DNA of 64,000 nucleotides. It comes from Microbacteriaceae bacterium (GTDB taxonomy: Bacteria; Actinomycetota; Actinomycetes; Actinomycetales; Microbacteriaceae). Location: NCBI GenBank assembly GCA_025464975.1, contig JAODMT010000021.1, positions 40,132 through 104,131 of the forward strand, given 5' to 3'. Both the position numbers and the translations under genes were made by a program. Positions within the stretch are counted from its first letter, which is position 1. Every line of letters starts with the position of its first letter. The notes under the pieces were generated by a model. That model was given only the letters and a program-made list of their open reading frames with translations. It was not told the DNA's origin and ran no database searches. This document shows positions 16,809-25,640 of this stretch, one piece after another.

Positions 16809-17310
16809 CGCATCGCGGGTTGCCGAATCGGCGCTGACTCTCGAGCGGGTCGAGTGGGATGATTCCCGCGCGGCCGGTCTTCGCGTCGAGATGGACGCGG
16901 AGATGGGGGCGCTGTATGCGTCATCCACCGACGGCTTCTCGCCGGAGCGAAGCGCGGCGGTTTCTGCCGCGTTGGCGGTGCGTCCGGAGCACGTGGTGGC
17001 AACCGTTCTCGCGTTCGACGGCGACAAGGCCGTCGGGCACGCGGCACTCAGGCCCTTCGATGGGGCGCTCGAGGTGAAGAAGGTGTTCGTGACGGCTGAG
17101 GCGCGGGGCCGTGGCATTTCTCGAGCGCTCATGCGCGAGCTGGAGGTCATCGCCTCCGAACGGAACATCACGCGACTTGTACTGCAGACGGGCGACCGCC
17201 AACCGGAAGCCATCGGTCTGTATGAGGCGATCGGTTACCGTCAGATCCCGGTGTACGAGCCGTACACCGTGCTGGCGGTCGCCCTCTGCTACGACAAGGT
17301 TTTGCACTGA
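16792..17310 (+). CDS. GNAT family N-acetyltransferase
   Basis: 172 residues if the TTG at 16792 is used; this start overlaps the end of nrdB by 17 bases, and no better start is seen before residue 34. The acetyl-CoA binding stretch is KKVFVTAEARGRGISRALMRELE, with RxxG as R-G-R-G-I. The later beta-strand pair is RLVLQTGDRQPEAIGLYEAIGYRQI, and the C-terminus is YEPYTVLAVALCYDKVL. It probably acts on a small molecule or peptide amine. Its position suggests cotranscription with the RNR genes but not a shared function. Confidence 0.85.
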   Translation: MPPSSSASRVAESALTLERVEWDDSRAAGLRVEMDAEMGALYASSTDGFSPERSAAVSAALAVRPEHVVATVLAFDGDKAVGHAALRPFDGALEVKKVFVTAEARGRGISRALMRELEVIASERNITRLVLQTGDRQPEAIGLYEAIGYRQIPVYEPYTVLAVALCYDKVLH

Positions 17311-17583
17311 GTTCGTTTGTGATTGAGCTGATATCCGGCCGCGCTGACCCGCGGACCCCCCGGGTGTAGGCTCCGAACACGGTCTCCACGATGGTGTATT
17401 GCGGTGACTCGAACCGGGAATTCAGATGACAGCGCTTTCGATGCTTCGAGGTCGTTCGGCGCCGCGCCAGCACGCGGTGGTTATGCATCCGGACCCGGCT
17501 TTCGATACTCTCAGTTTGCTCAGCTTCGTCGTCGGTTCGACCGCACGTATCCGTGCACACCTTGAGAGAAATTAGGAACAGCC

Positions 17584-18474
17584 ATGCGTATCAGATTCGG
17601 GATTCCCGTGCTCGCGGTCGTCGCGGCACTCGCCCTCAGCGGATGCGTTAACAACTCGGCTCCCGGGGGGCAAGGCGCGTCGACGGCCCCCACCGGCAGC
17701 AAGGACAACGCCATCGCGGCGCTCCTGCCCGCGTCGATCAAGTCGTCCGGCAAGCTTCAGGTCGGGGTCGACGCGACCTACGCGCCGAACGAGTACAAGG
17801 ATGCCAACGGCGGCGCGATCGGCTGGGACATCGACCTGTTCAACGCCGTGAGCGCAAAGCTCGGGGTCAAGCCCGTCTACAACATCGCCGGGTTCGACAC
17901 CATCCTGCCGAACATCACGGGCAAGAAGTACGACGTTGGGCTGTCTTCCTTCACCGACACCACCGACCGCGAGAAGCAGGTCGACTTCGTGAACTACTAC
18001 TCGGCAGGCATCCTCTGGGCCTCGACGAAGGGTAAGACCGTCGACCCGGCCAACGCGTGCGGCCTCAAGGTCGCCGTCGAGACCGGTACCACGGAGGAAC
18101 AGGACGACGTGCCGGCCAAGTCGAAGGCGTGCACGGATGCCGGTAAACCCGCCATCCAGATCCTCAAGTTCGACGGCCAGGACCAGGCGACCAACGCCGT
18201 CGCCCTCGGCCAGGCGGACGCGATGAGCGCCGACTCGCCGATCACCGAGTACGCGATCGCGAAGTCGAACGGAAAGCTGCAGCCCGCGGGCAAGAGCTTC
18301 GAGGTCGCTCCCTATGGGGTTGCGGTCGACAAGGGATCGAAGCTCGCCACCGCTCTGCAGAAGGCCTACCAGGCCATTGTGGACGACGGCACGTACACGA
18401 AGATCCTCGACAAATGGGGCGTTGCAGATGGTGGCCTGACGTCCATCACGATCAACGCCGCGGCAAACGGCTAA
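17584..18474 (+). CDS. Polar amino acid ABC transporter, solute-binding lipoprotein
   Basis: 296 residues with lipobox LSGC, lipid on Cys21. Family 3 binding-protein marks: GKLQVGVDATYAPNEYKDANG, GWDIDLFNAVSAKLGVKP and the second lobe from CGLKVAVETGTTEEQD. Such proteins bind polar amino acids such as glutamine, glutamate, arginine or cystine; the ligand cannot be told. AGGAACAGCC precedes the ATG. It heads a three-gene operon with the permease at 18478 and the ATPase at 19476. The 273 bases upstream hold the promoter; no clear operator was found. Confidence 0.92.
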   Translation: MRIRFGIPVLAVVAALALSGCVNNSAPGGQGASTAPTGSKDNAIAALLPASIKSSGKLQVGVDATYAPNEYKDANGGAIGWDIDLFNAVSAKLGVKPVYNIAGFDTILPNITGKKYDVGLSSFTDTTDREKQVDFVNYYSAGILWASTKGKTVDPANACGLKVAVETGTTEEQDDVPAKSKACTDAGKPAIQILKFDGQDQATNAVALGQADAMSADSPITEYAIAKSNGKLQPAGKSFEVAPYGVAVDKGSKLATALQKAYQAIVDDGTYTKILDKWGVADGGLTSITINAAANG

Positions 18475-18477
18475 CCC

Positions 18478-19479
18478 TTGGCTTCAACTCACGAGCGTTC
18501 GGCGACGGGGACTTCCTCGTCGCCGGACGGCACTCGCCCCGCGCAGGTGATCAAGGCGGTGCGTCTTCGCCACCCCTGGCGCAACCTGATCGCCGTCGTC
18601 ATCGTCGTGTACCTCGCCGCGTTCCTCTGGGACGCCGCCCGGAGGCAACCATTCCAGTGGGACACCTACGCGAAGTATCTCTTCGATCAGCGAGTCTCGC
18701 AGGCCGCTCTCGTGACCCTGCAACTGACCATCTACTCGATGCTCATCGCCGTGGTGCTCGGCCTTCTTCTCGCGGTTATGCGCTTGTCGTCCAACCCGGT
18801 GTTCACGAGCATTTCGTGGTTCTACCTGTGGATCTTCCGCGGCACCCCGGTGTACGTGCAGCTCGTCTTCTGGGGCCTGCTCTCGGTGATCTACCCGACG
18901 CTTTCGCTCGGTCTGCCCTTCGCGCCGCCTCTGATCACCCTCCCAACCGGAGACGCGCTCAACGTGTTCGAGCTCGCGATCATCGGCCTCGCTCTCAATG
19001 AGGCCGCCTATCTCGCCGAGATCGTGCGCGCCGGCATCCTTTCCGTCGATCGCGGCCAGGAGGAGGCGGCGGTCGCGCTAGGCATGACCTGGCCGCAGAC
19101 GATGTGGCGCATCGTGATCCCGCAATCGATGCGCGTGATCATCCCGCCGACCGGCAACGAGTTCATCTCGATGCTCAAGACGACCTCGCTCGTCACGGCC
19201 GTTCCGTTCACCCTGGACCTCTTCGCCCGCTCACGCGACATCTCCGTCGAGACATTCACCCCGATCCCGCTGCTCCTGGTCGCCTCGACCTGGTACCTGG
19301 CCATCACCTCCGTTCTCATGGTCGGTCAGTACTTTCTCGAGAAGCGGTTCGCCCGGGGCATTGGCGACGCGAGGCCGGACGGCGCCGAAACCCGCTCGTC
19401 TCCCGCACCGCAAACGGGACCGATCGGCGCGGCGGGTTCCTCCGACGCGCCGGTTCTGGACAAGAGGGAACACCAGTGA
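18478..19479 (+). CDS. Polar amino acid ABC transporter permease
   Basis: 333 residues from a TTG three bases after the binding-protein stop. About 35 cytoplasmic residues precede the membrane part. The HisM/GlnP-type permease domain is shown by [34 protein letters not shown], the EAA-like loop [16 protein letters not shown] followed by [18 protein letters not shown], and five or so helices. A variable 55-residue tail ([17 protein letters not shown]) ends the protein. Its stop overlaps the ATPase start as GTGA, so the two are probably translationally coupled. The single permease likely forms a homodimer. Confidence 0.92.
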   Translation: MASTHERSATGTSSSPDGTRPAQVIKAVRLRHPWRNLIAVVIVVYLAAFLWDAARRQPFQWDTYAKYLFDQRVSQAALVTLQLTIYSMLIAVVLGLLLAVMRLSSNPVFTSISWFYLWIFRGTPVYVQLVFWGLLSVIYPTLSLGLPFAPPLITLPTGDALNVFELAIIGLALNEAAYLAEIVRAGILSVDRGQEEAAVALGMTWPQTMWRIVIPQSMRVIIPPTGNEFISMLKTTSLVTAVPFTLDLFARSRDISVETFTPIPLLLVASTWYLAITSVLMVGQYFLEKRFARGIGDARPDGAETRSSPAPQTGPIGAAGSSDAPVLDKREHQ

Positions 19480-20249
19480 CCCAGACATCCGTACCCATGG
19501 TCGAGGCCGACCAGGTGTCCAAGAGCTTCGGTTCCAACCATGTGCTCAAGAGCATCTCGCTCACCGTCAACCGTGGCGAGGTGATGTGCCTCGTCGGGCC
19601 GAGCGGCTCGGGCAAATCAACCTTCCTGCGCTGCATCAATCACCTCGAGCAAGTGGATGCCGGCAGGCTGCGAGTGGATGGCACACTCATCGGCTACCGC
19701 GAAAAAGGCGACAAACTGCATGAGCTGAAGCCGCAAGAGGCCGCGCTGCAGCGCCGCGACATCGGAATGGTGTTCCAGCGGTTCAACCTCTTCCCGCACA
19801 TGACCGCGCTCGACAACATCATCGAGGCTCCGATGCGGGTGAAGCGGATGCCGAAGGCGAAAGCGGTGGCGCGGGCGAAGGAGCTTCTGGCCAGGGTCGG
19901 GCTCGCGGACAAAGCGAGCGCGTACCCCGCTCATCTGAGTGGCGGTCAGCAGCAGCGAGTCGCGATCGCCCGGGCGCTCGCGATGGACCCGAAGCTCATG
20001 CTCTTCGACGAGCCGACCTCCGCTCTCGATCCCGAGCTGGTGGGCGAGGTGCTCGATGTCATGAAGGAGCTCGCCGTCGAGGGAATGACGATGATCGTCG
20101 TGACCCACGAAATGGGGTTCGCCCGCGAGGTCGCCGATTCGCTTGTGTTCATGGACGGCGGGGTCGTCGTCGAGGCCGGCGATCCGCGATCAGTGCTGAC
20201 CGATCCTCAGCACGAGCGAACCAGGGCCTTTCTCTCGAAGGTGCTGTAG
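19476..20249 (+). CDS. Polar amino acid ABC transporter ATP-binding protein (GlnQ type)
   Basis: 257 residues from the GTG at 19476; an internal ATG at 19497 ([12 protein letters not shown]) is an alternative. Walker A is GPSGSGKST, the Q-loop region is [14 protein letters not shown], the signature is [15 protein letters not shown], Walker B is [14 protein letters not shown], and the H-loop is [13 protein letters not shown]. It powers import of the amino acid bound by the 17584 product. The closing residues [12 protein letters not shown] are typical of this ATPase group. It is the last gene of the operon. Confidence 0.95.
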   Translation: MTQTSVPMVEADQVSKSFGSNHVLKSISLTVNRGEVMCLVGPSGSGKSTFLRCINHLEQVDAGRLRVDGTLIGYREKGDKLHELKPQEAALQRRDIGMVFQRFNLFPHMTALDNIIEAPMRVKRMPKAKAVARAKELLARVGLADKASAYPAHLSGGQQQRVAIARALAMDPKLMLFDEPTSALDPELVGEVLDVMKELAVEGMTMIVVTHEMGFAREVADSLVFMDGGVVVEAGDPRSVLTDPQHERTRAFLSKVL

Positions 20250-20283
20250 TGGCATCCGCCCGGTATTTCGTCACGGCCGGAAC

Positions 20284-20348
20284 GGATCTAAAATCGTAGT
20301 GCGCAGGCCCGTCGAGCCTGTCGCAACCGTTCCCGAGGTGGATCAACG
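20284..20348 (+). repeat. Duplicated upstream region of gntR copy 1
   Basis: The 65 bases before the first GntR gene match those before the second copy (25574-25640) in several blocks: ATCTAAAAT, then GGCCC, TCGAGCCTGTCGCAA, CCGAGGT and GATCAA. The duplication therefore included the promoter and leader. The ATCTAAAAT motif resembles a string upstream of the ABC operon (21919-21934) and may be part of an operator. Confidence 0.6.
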
Positions 20349-21020
20349 ATGAACGAAGCGACATACGGAACCGCAGCGCGCATCAGCTTGGCAGAAGAAG
20401 CCTATGACGCCGTCCGGAGGATGATCCTCGACGGGAGGCTCGCCCCCGGTAGTCGTGTCACCGTGCGTCCGATCGCCAGCGCTCTCGACCTATCGCCGAC
20501 ACCGATCAAAGCGGCCCTCGCCCGGCTTGAGCAAGAGGGCGTGTTGGAAGCGCGGTTGCATCGTGGATTTTTCGTGCCGACCCTGAGTCGTGAAGACATG
20601 CGTGACATCTATGACATGAGAGAGGGGCTCGACGGTGTGGCCGTCCGCCGCGCAGCCCAATCGGAGCAGCGACTAAGAATCGCCGCGGTATTGCGGCGCA
20701 GTTGCGAACGGCAGCAGGCATGCCTGCACAAGGGTGACATCGAGGGCTTTCGCGTCGAAGATCTTCAATTTCACCAGATCCTGTGGGCGCTGTCGGGCAA
20801 CGAGCGTGTCAGGCGAGCCGGAGAGAGCCTGCAGGATCAGATGAGGCTCGGCAACGCCGTTTCGGCTCGGCGGCCGGGCAGGGGAGGGCAGGCGGTCTTT
20901 GAGCACCTCGCAATTGTGGAGGCGATTTCGGTTGGCGACAGCGAGGGGGCAGAGAAGGCGGCCCGTCACCACATTCGACTGACGGCCGATGACTTGGACG
21001 AGGAGCTGGGCGAGAGCTAG
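20349..21020 (+). CDS. GntR family transcriptional regulator, FCD domain (copy 1)
   Basis: 223 residues. The winged helix at about 15-80 contains SLAEEAYDAVRRMILDGRLAPG and PIASALDLSPTPIKAALARLEQEGVLEAR. The all-helical FCD ligand-binding domain follows (MRDIYDMREGLDGVAVRRAA; FHQILWALSGNERVR; EHLAIVEAI and ARHHIRLTADD), with Asp/His residues that often hold a metal. It controls genes in response to a small carboxylate or amino acid. It is nearly identical in layout to the gene at 25641; together they bracket the TauABC-like operon. Its stop codon shares the four bases CTAG with the stop of the convergent peptidase gene. Confidence 0.93.
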   Translation: MNEATYGTAARISLAEEAYDAVRRMILDGRLAPGSRVTVRPIASALDLSPTPIKAALARLEQEGVLEARLHRGFFVPTLSREDMRDIYDMREGLDGVAVRRAAQSEQRLRIAAVLRRSCERQQACLHKGDIEGFRVEDLQFHQILWALSGNERVRRAGESLQDQMRLGNAVSARRPGRGGQAVFEHLAIVEAISVGDSEGAEKAARHHIRLTADDLDEELGES

Positions 21021-21778
21021 GCGGCCGCGGGCACGTCGAAGCGCGGCGTCAGCGAAAGCAGGTCAGACACGTCCCCGGACACCTCGACCGGCACCTGGCC
21101 GCGCTGATGCAGGATCGCAGGGCCGGGCGCCGTCGGGGAAACGGCGGTGCCGCCGACCGCCGCTGAGGTGGACCCGCCGTGGCGCTGAACGCGCAACCAG
21201 GTGCCCTCCCGCAGCCCGAGAACAGCCACGTCGTTGTCCTCATGGAATTCGCGCAGGCGAAGCTCGCGCGACTCGCCCGCGTGCGTCGAGTTCGGTTCGG
21301 CATCCAGATAGTGGCAGTTCAGCTGGAACGGGATAAGGCCGAGCGTTTCCAGTGAGGGCGGCTGCACGATGGGCATGTCGTTGGTGGTGCGCATGGTGGG
21401 ACACGCGATCAGGCTTCCCGCGCTCGCGCCGCTGTAGCGCAGTTGCCGGGCGACTGCCGCCCGGATCGGCTCGAGCAGATCCAGCGCGTGGAGCGCCCCG
21501 GTGAGCCGAAAGGTGTTGCCGCCGCCGACATAGATGCCGCCCGCGTCCCGGATGGCGGCGGCCGGATCCTCGACGGAATGGAGTCCTACGACCCTGATGC
21601 CGTACCGATCGAAGGCACTCGCAACCTTCGCCGTGTACGCGTCGTGATCGGCGAGGGCCCACGGTGCGAACACCACCTCGCGGACACCGCTGAAGAAGTC
21701 GCTGATGACGTCTTCGGCATGGATGAGGTAGGCGAGGTTGACGTTACTTGAATTCGACAGCAGTAGAGCGTTGGTCAC
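21017..21778 (-). CDS. pepE: Peptidase E (peptidase family S51), alpha-aspartyl dipeptidase
   Basis: 253 residues from the GTG at 21778, giving the family start VTNALLLSNSSNVNLAYL; the frame is open further upstream but that sequence is not family-like. PepE cleaves dipeptides with N-terminal aspartate. Family marks are GGIYVGGGNTFRLTGAL, and YSGASAGSLIACPTM with the nucleophilic Ser in SAGS. QLNCHYLDAEPNSTHAGESR has His residues, one likely in the triad. It lies inside the GntR-bracketed cluster but on the opposite strand. Whether it belongs to the pathway or is a passenger is unclear. Confidence 0.88.
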   Translation of the reverse strand: MTNALLLSNSSNVNLAYLIHAEDVISDFFSGVREVVFAPWALADHDAYTAKVASAFDRYGIRVVGLHSVEDPAAAIRDAGGIYVGGGNTFRLTGALHALDLLEPIRAAVARQLRYSGASAGSLIACPTMRTTNDMPIVQPPSLETLGLIPFQLNCHYLDAEPNSTHAGESRELRLREFHEDNDVAVLGLREGTWLRVQRHGGSTSAAVGGTAVSPTAPGPAILHQRGQVPVEVSGDVSDLLSLTPRFDVPAAA

Positions 21779-21918
21779 GGACACCGACCATACACCCGCC
21801 CGAGACTGACTTCGGACCGACGGGGAGGCGCAATTCGTGAGCCCAAATCGAGTCCATTGCCGGGCGATACGGGCGTGTGAAGAGCTTGTTACAAACCTGT
21901 TAACCGGCCTCTTTTTTG

Positions 21919-21934
21919 AATTTGAAATGCAATA
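21919..21934. promoter_or_regulatory. Candidate GntR operator upstream of TauABC-like operon
   Basis: The string AATTTGAAATGCAATA resembles AATCTAAAATGCAATG before gntR copy 2 (25574-25589), and GGATCTAAAATCGTAG before copy 1 is more distantly alike. Three related strings upstream of three transcription units of one cluster suggest a shared regulator site. The rest of the 259-base gap (21779-22037) shows no known riboswitch. Confidence 0.4.
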
Positions 21935-22037
21935 GTTGCTGCTGTCCCAACGTGAGAGAGCTACCAGCCACGTGTAGGAATCCGGGCCGTCACCCGTCCT
22001 CCGACGGAACAATCGAGCTCGCTTCAAGAAGGTGTTC

Positions 22038-22865
22038 ATGACTGAGTCAACAATCGGCGCGGGTAATCCCGGTGCCAGCGACGGGAGCGTCATTACTCGA
22101 CCGGCGAGGATCGCCGTGCAAAACGTCACCAAGTCCTACGGATCGCGACGCAATCCGACACTCGTGCTCGACACGGTGAACCTCGAGATCGCGCAGGGCG
22201 AATTCCTCTGCCTGCTCGGGCCATCCGGGTGCGGCAAGTCGACGCTGCTCAACATCATCGGCGGCTTCCTGACCCCCGACTCCGGGTCGGTGACAATCGA
22301 CGGCCGGAAGGTGGAGCGCCCCGGACCGGATCGGTGCATGATCTTCCAGCAGCCGGCGCTCTTCGGCTGGCTCACGGCGCTGGACAACGTGATGTTCGGT
22401 CCTCGCGCTCAGCACAAGGTCGATGCGGACACGCGGGATCGCGCCATGAGCATGCTCGACACGGTCGGCCTCGCGGGAACTGCGAACAAGTACCCGCACC
22501 AGCTGTCCGGAGGAATGCGGCAGAGACTATCGATCGCCCGGGCGCTAATCAACGAACCGCAGGTGTTGCTGATGGACGAGCCGTTCGGAGCGCTCGATGC
22601 GATAACCCGCGGGCAGATGCAGGAGTTCCTGTTGAACCTCTGGGCCGAGCATCACATGACCGTGGTGTTCGTCACGCACGACGTTGAAGAGGCCACCCTC
22701 CTCGCGGATCGGGTTGCCGTCATGGCCGCGAACCCGGGCCGAATCGTTCACCTCGACTCGGTCGACGTCCCGCGGCCGCGCAGTTACGACCTCATCGACA
22801 GTCCCGAGTACTCGCGCGTGCGCATGCAGATTCGCCGGACGATCGAAAACGGCGGTCACTCGTGA
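22038..22865 (+). CDS. ABC transporter ATP-binding protein (NitT/TauT family)
   Basis: 275 residues; the ATG at 22038 has AGAAGG seven bases upstream. Walker A GPSGCGKST, Q-loop CMIFQQPALFGWLTALDNV, signature LSGGMRQRLSIARAL, Walker B VLLMDEPFGALD and H-loop FVTHDVEEA are all intact. The WLTALDNVMFG wording is typical of SsuB/TauB/NrtD-like ATPases, which energise import of sulfonates, taurine, nitrate or related small anions. It is followed by its permease with a GTGA overlap. Confidence 0.93.
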   Translation: MTESTIGAGNPGASDGSVITRPARIAVQNVTKSYGSRRNPTLVLDTVNLEIAQGEFLCLLGPSGCGKSTLLNIIGGFLTPDSGSVTIDGRKVERPGPDRCMIFQQPALFGWLTALDNVMFGPRAQHKVDADTRDRAMSMLDTVGLAGTANKYPHQLSGGMRQRLSIARALINEPQVLLMDEPFGALDAITRGQMQEFLLNLWAEHHMTVVFVTHDVEEATLLADRVAVMAANPGRIVHLDSVDVPRPRSYDLIDSPEYSRVRMQIRRTIENGGHS

Positions 22866-23665
22866 GCGCGCGAACTGCCCGGGATCGGTCGTGGCTGCGG
22901 CGTCCTCTGGTGAGTACGGCCAGCGTCGCCGGCGGTGTGGTGCTGTGGTGGATAGTTGCCTCAATAGTCCGCGATCCGGTGGTTCTGCCATCCCCCATCG
23001 ATGTCTTCGGCGCCCTGGTGAAGTACATGTCGGGGCCCTACCCGTCGCAGGGCGTGACGCTGTGGCAGCACGCGGCGGCAAGCCTCACGAGAATCGCCGT
23101 TGGATTCGGCCTCGGGTCGATTATCGGCATCGCCATCGGATCCCTGATGGCTGGTTCGAAGGCCATCCGGCACATCATCGACCCCTTCATCGAACTCTCC
23201 CGGCCACTGCCGCCGCTCGCGTTCATTCCGATCCTCATCGTGTGGTTCGGGATCGGGGAGGTGCCCAAGGTCCTCCTGATCCTGATCGGAGTAGTGCCGG
23301 TGATGATCATCGCCACAGTGACGGGACTCGACAATGTCGAGCCGGAACTCATCCATGCCTCCCGGTCGCTGGGAGGCTCCGAGCGCTACACCATGATGCA
23401 CGTCCGGGTGCGGGCTGCGCTGCCGAGCATCGTCACCGGCATGCGGCTCGCGGTTGGCATGTCCTGGACGAGCATCGTCGCCGCGGAGATGATCGCCGCG
23501 CAGAGCGGGCTCGGTTACGTCATCCTGCAGGCCGGCAACTATCTCGACACATCGTTGATCTTCGCGGCGATTCTCGTCATCGGCGTCCTCGGACTCCTCA
23601 TGGACGGCATCCTCCGCCTCGTTCTGCGCTTTCTCGACCCGGCAGGCGCCGCCCGGCGCGTCTAG
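22862..23665 (+). CDS. ABC transporter permease (NitT/TauT, SsuC/TauC type)
   Basis: 267 residues, about six helices. The family pattern is clear in VVLPSPIDVFGALVKYM, SLTRIAVGFGLGSIIGIAIG, SRPLPPLAFIPILIVWFGIG, and the EAA loop HASRSLGGSERYTMM followed by LPSIVTGMRLAVGMSWTSIV and AEMIAAQSGLGYVI. It forms the membrane channel of the importer with the ATPase before it and the lipoprotein after it. A stem-loop lies between this gene and the binding-protein gene. Confidence 0.93.
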   Translation: MSARTARDRSWLRRPLVSTASVAGGVVLWWIVASIVRDPVVLPSPIDVFGALVKYMSGPYPSQGVTLWQHAAASLTRIAVGFGLGSIIGIAIGSLMAGSKAIRHIIDPFIELSRPLPPLAFIPILIVWFGIGEVPKVLLILIGVVPVMIIATVTGLDNVEPELIHASRSLGGSERYTMMHVRVRAALPSIVTGMRLAVGMSWTSIVAAEMIAAQSGLGYVILQAGNYLDTSLIFAAILVIGVLGLLMDGILRLVLRFLDPAGAARRV

Positions 23666-23676
23666 CTAGCTGTGCG

Positions 23677-23695
23677 GCGGGGCCGACAGCCCCGC
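23677..23695 (+). other. Intercistronic stem-loop between permease and binding-protein genes
   Basis: GCGGGGC (23677-23683), loop CGACA, GCCCCGC (23689-23695): a perfect 7-bp GC stem in the 70-base gap. Such stems between transporter genes often stabilise or terminate part of the transcript, so that the binding protein is made in excess. No T run follows. Confidence 0.45.
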
Positions 23696-23735
23696 GGCAA
23701 AACCCAACAACAACGACTTAACACGGAGGCAAGAA

Positions 23736-24821
23736 ATGACTAGAACATTCCCGGCACCAGTTCGAAACCGAAGGCGCGGACCCAAGCGGATTGCAGTGGC
23801 GATTGCTGCCGTCGCAACGGCCGTCGCACTGGTTGGCTGCAGCGCCACGGCAGCAGGTAGCGCGAAACCGAACATTGTCGTTTCCTACTGGCAGCAGACG
23901 ACGCCATTGCCAGAGACGATCTTGGCAACGCAACCGTCCCTGCAAGCCACTATCCCGGCCACCCTCTCCTTCCGTTCGATCGAAAGCGGCCCTGCGGCGC
24001 TGGCCGCGCTCTCTTCGGGTTCGCTCGGCATCGTGGGCGGTGTCGGCAACCCTCCAGTGGTCACCGCGATCGCCAAGAACACGAGAATGAAGATCATCTG
24101 GGCGCAGTACTACGACTTCGCGGGACTTTCCGTAAACAACTCCGTCACTTCGCCGGCAGCCATGGCGGGAAAGACGTTCGGAACCCAGATCGGGTCTTCC
24201 CAGGACTTCTCCTTTCACGGCTGGCTGAAGCAGCACGGGCTGGAGGGCAAAGTCACGCTCGTTGACATGCAGCCCAATGCGATGCTTGCGGCGTACAAGA
24301 CCGGAGCGATCGCCGGTGGATGGGTGAGCGAGCCGTTCGCCAGTCTCATGGCCGCCGATAACGGACACTCGGTAACAACGAGTGCCGCAATGGTCTCCAG
24401 CGGCTACCCCGGAGTCAACGCCATCGTCGCCAACGCCGATCTGATCAAGCAGAATCCCAAGGCTGTGCAGGCCTACGTCTGCGCGATCTCAAAGGCCGCC
24501 GACATGACCCGCGCCAGCGGCTCGACTGCGGTGTTGAACAAGGCCGGCGCGTACGCCGGTGGCAAGGCGAACTCTTCGGACGTCATTGGGCTCGGCGGCA
24601 CCTGGCCGTACTGGCCCCTCAGCGAGCAACTGGGCAGCAAGGGCCTCGGAAGCGCAGCGAACCCTGGCAGCGGGTTGTACGCGCAGGTGCTGTACAAGAC
24701 CGGCGAGTACCTGAAAGCCGCGGGAACTCTGACCGCACCGCCGACGATGGCACAGATCTCCGCGGCGATCGACCCCACGTTCGCGAAAGCGGTCGTCGAC
24801 GGCAAGTGCACCTCCAACTAG
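23736..24821 (+). CDS. ABC transporter substrate-binding lipoprotein (TauA/SsuA-like)
   Basis: 361 residues. A basic N-terminus, then a hydrophobic stretch and lipobox LVGC place the lipid on Cys35. The mature protein has the NMT1/TauA layout: VVSYWQQTTPLPETIL, ALSSGSLGIVGGVGNPPVVTAIA, KIIWAQYYDFAGLSV, AMAGKTFGTQIGSSQDFSFH and AYKTGAIAGGWVSEPFASLM. A GGAGG ribosome site precedes the ATG. The ligand is not certain: taurine or alkanesulfonates are favoured by the neighbours, but the family also binds nitrate, aromatic acids and pyrimidine precursors. Its last 16 bases overlap the exporter gene. Confidence 0.88.
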   Translation: MTRTFPAPVRNRRRGPKRIAVAIAAVATAVALVGCSATAAGSAKPNIVVSYWQQTTPLPETILATQPSLQATIPATLSFRSIESGPAALAALSSGSLGIVGGVGNPPVVTAIAKNTRMKIIWAQYYDFAGLSVNNSVTSPAAMAGKTFGTQIGSSQDFSFHGWLKQHGLEGKVTLVDMQPNAMLAAYKTGAIAGGWVSEPFASLMAADNGHSVTTSAAMVSSGYPGVNAIVANADLIKQNPKAVQAYVCAISKAADMTRASGSTAVLNKAGAYAGGKANSSDVIGLGGTWPYWPLSEQLGSKGLGSAANPGSGLYAQVLYKTGEYLKAAGTLTAPPTMAQISAAIDPTFAKAVVDGKCTSN

Positions 24822-25534
24822 GAGCCGTGCTTGCGTGCGCGGCGATATTCGTGGGCGCACTCACCCAGCGGATGACCGGGCTCGGGTTCGCTCTGGTCGC
24901 GGCACCGCTACTCATCGTCGTCGCCGGCCCGGTCGAGGGGGTGTTGCTTGGCAACGCCCTCTCGGCCGTGCTCTGCGTCACCGTGCTAGCCACGTCCTGG
25001 CGATTCGTTCGGTGGGGTCGCGCCCTCCTCATGCTGGCGCCCGCGCTGCTCACCGTTCCCCTCGGGGCCGTGGTGGCACTGCGGGTACCGACGGCGCCAC
25101 TTTTGGTGATCGTCGGAACGATTGCGGTCGTGGCTGTAGGCATGGCGGCGATGAGTAACCGGTTTGCCTTGCTTCCGGGGCACGGGGGAGCGGTAGTCGC
25201 CGGTGCGCTTTCCGGGTTCATGAACGCCACCGCAGGAATCGGCGGCCCGATGCTTGCGGTTCACGCGTCCAGCGCACGATGGCCGCGGGACGTTTTCGTC
25301 GGAACCGGCCAACTGTTCCTCCTTGGCCTCAACATCCTGTCGCTGTCCGCCAAGGGGCTTCCGTCTATCTCTCCCGCGCTATGGATCTGGTCGCTCGTCG
25401 CTCTTGCCGTTGGCGCTCTCGCGGGAAACCGGCTTAGCGCGCGAGTTCCCGAAAGGCTGGGGCGTCCGCTGGTGCTCGGCCTGGCCGGTCTCGGAAGCAT
25501 CGTCGCGGTGATCCGCGGACTCTCGATGATGTGA
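24806..25534 (+). CDS. TauE/SafE family sulfite/sulfonate exporter
   Basis: 242 residues, about eight hydrophobic segments, starting at a GTG inside the end of the binding-protein gene. The two repeat halves of the TauE/SafE fold are seen as AAIFVGALTQRMTGLGFALVAAPLL and ALSGFMNATAGIGGPMLAVH, with the family's GxGGG-like loop as GIGGPM. Members export sulfite, sulfoacetate or related anions during sulfonate breakdown. The overlap with the importer's binding-protein gene implies coupled translation and a joint role. Confidence 0.88.
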   Translation: MHLQLGAVLACAAIFVGALTQRMTGLGFALVAAPLLIVVAGPVEGVLLGNALSAVLCVTVLATSWRFVRWGRALLMLAPALLTVPLGAVVALRVPTAPLLVIVGTIAVVAVGMAAMSNRFALLPGHGGAVVAGALSGFMNATAGIGGPMLAVHASSARWPRDVFVGTGQLFLLGLNILSLSAKGLPSISPALWIWSLVALAVGALAGNRLSARVPERLGRPLVLGLAGLGSIVAVIRGLSMM

Positions 25535-25573
25535 GCGGATGTCGCAGCGACCAGATTTTGGGGCGGCGGATAA

Positions 25574-25640
25574 AATCTAAAATGCAATGTCCTGGGCCCT
25601 TCGAGCCTGTCGCAAACCCATTTTCCGAGGTAGATCAATG
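25574..25640 (+). repeat. Duplicated upstream region of gntR copy 2
   Basis: Counterpart of 20284-20348: ATCTAAAAT, GGGCCC, TCGAGCCTGTCGCAA, CCGAGGT and GATCAATG precede the ATG at 25641 at matching places. AATCTAAAATGCAAT at the start closely resembles the string upstream of the ABC operon at 21919. It likely contains the promoter and an autoregulatory site. Confidence 0.6.

Noticed and set aside
21779..22037. TPP or other riboswitch before the NitT/TauT-type operon
   Set aside because: The thi-box strings CTGAGA and ACCTGATC are absent, and no other riboswitch core was recognised.
21779..22132. N-terminal extension of peptidase E up to 22132
   Set aside because: The added residues show no homology and would overlap the promoter and start of the divergent ABC operon; the GTG at 21778 gives the family start.
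25554..25640. Insertion-sequence origin of the twin GntR genes
   Set aside because: No transposase, no terminal inverted repeats and no target duplications were found; simple segmental duplication explains the copies.
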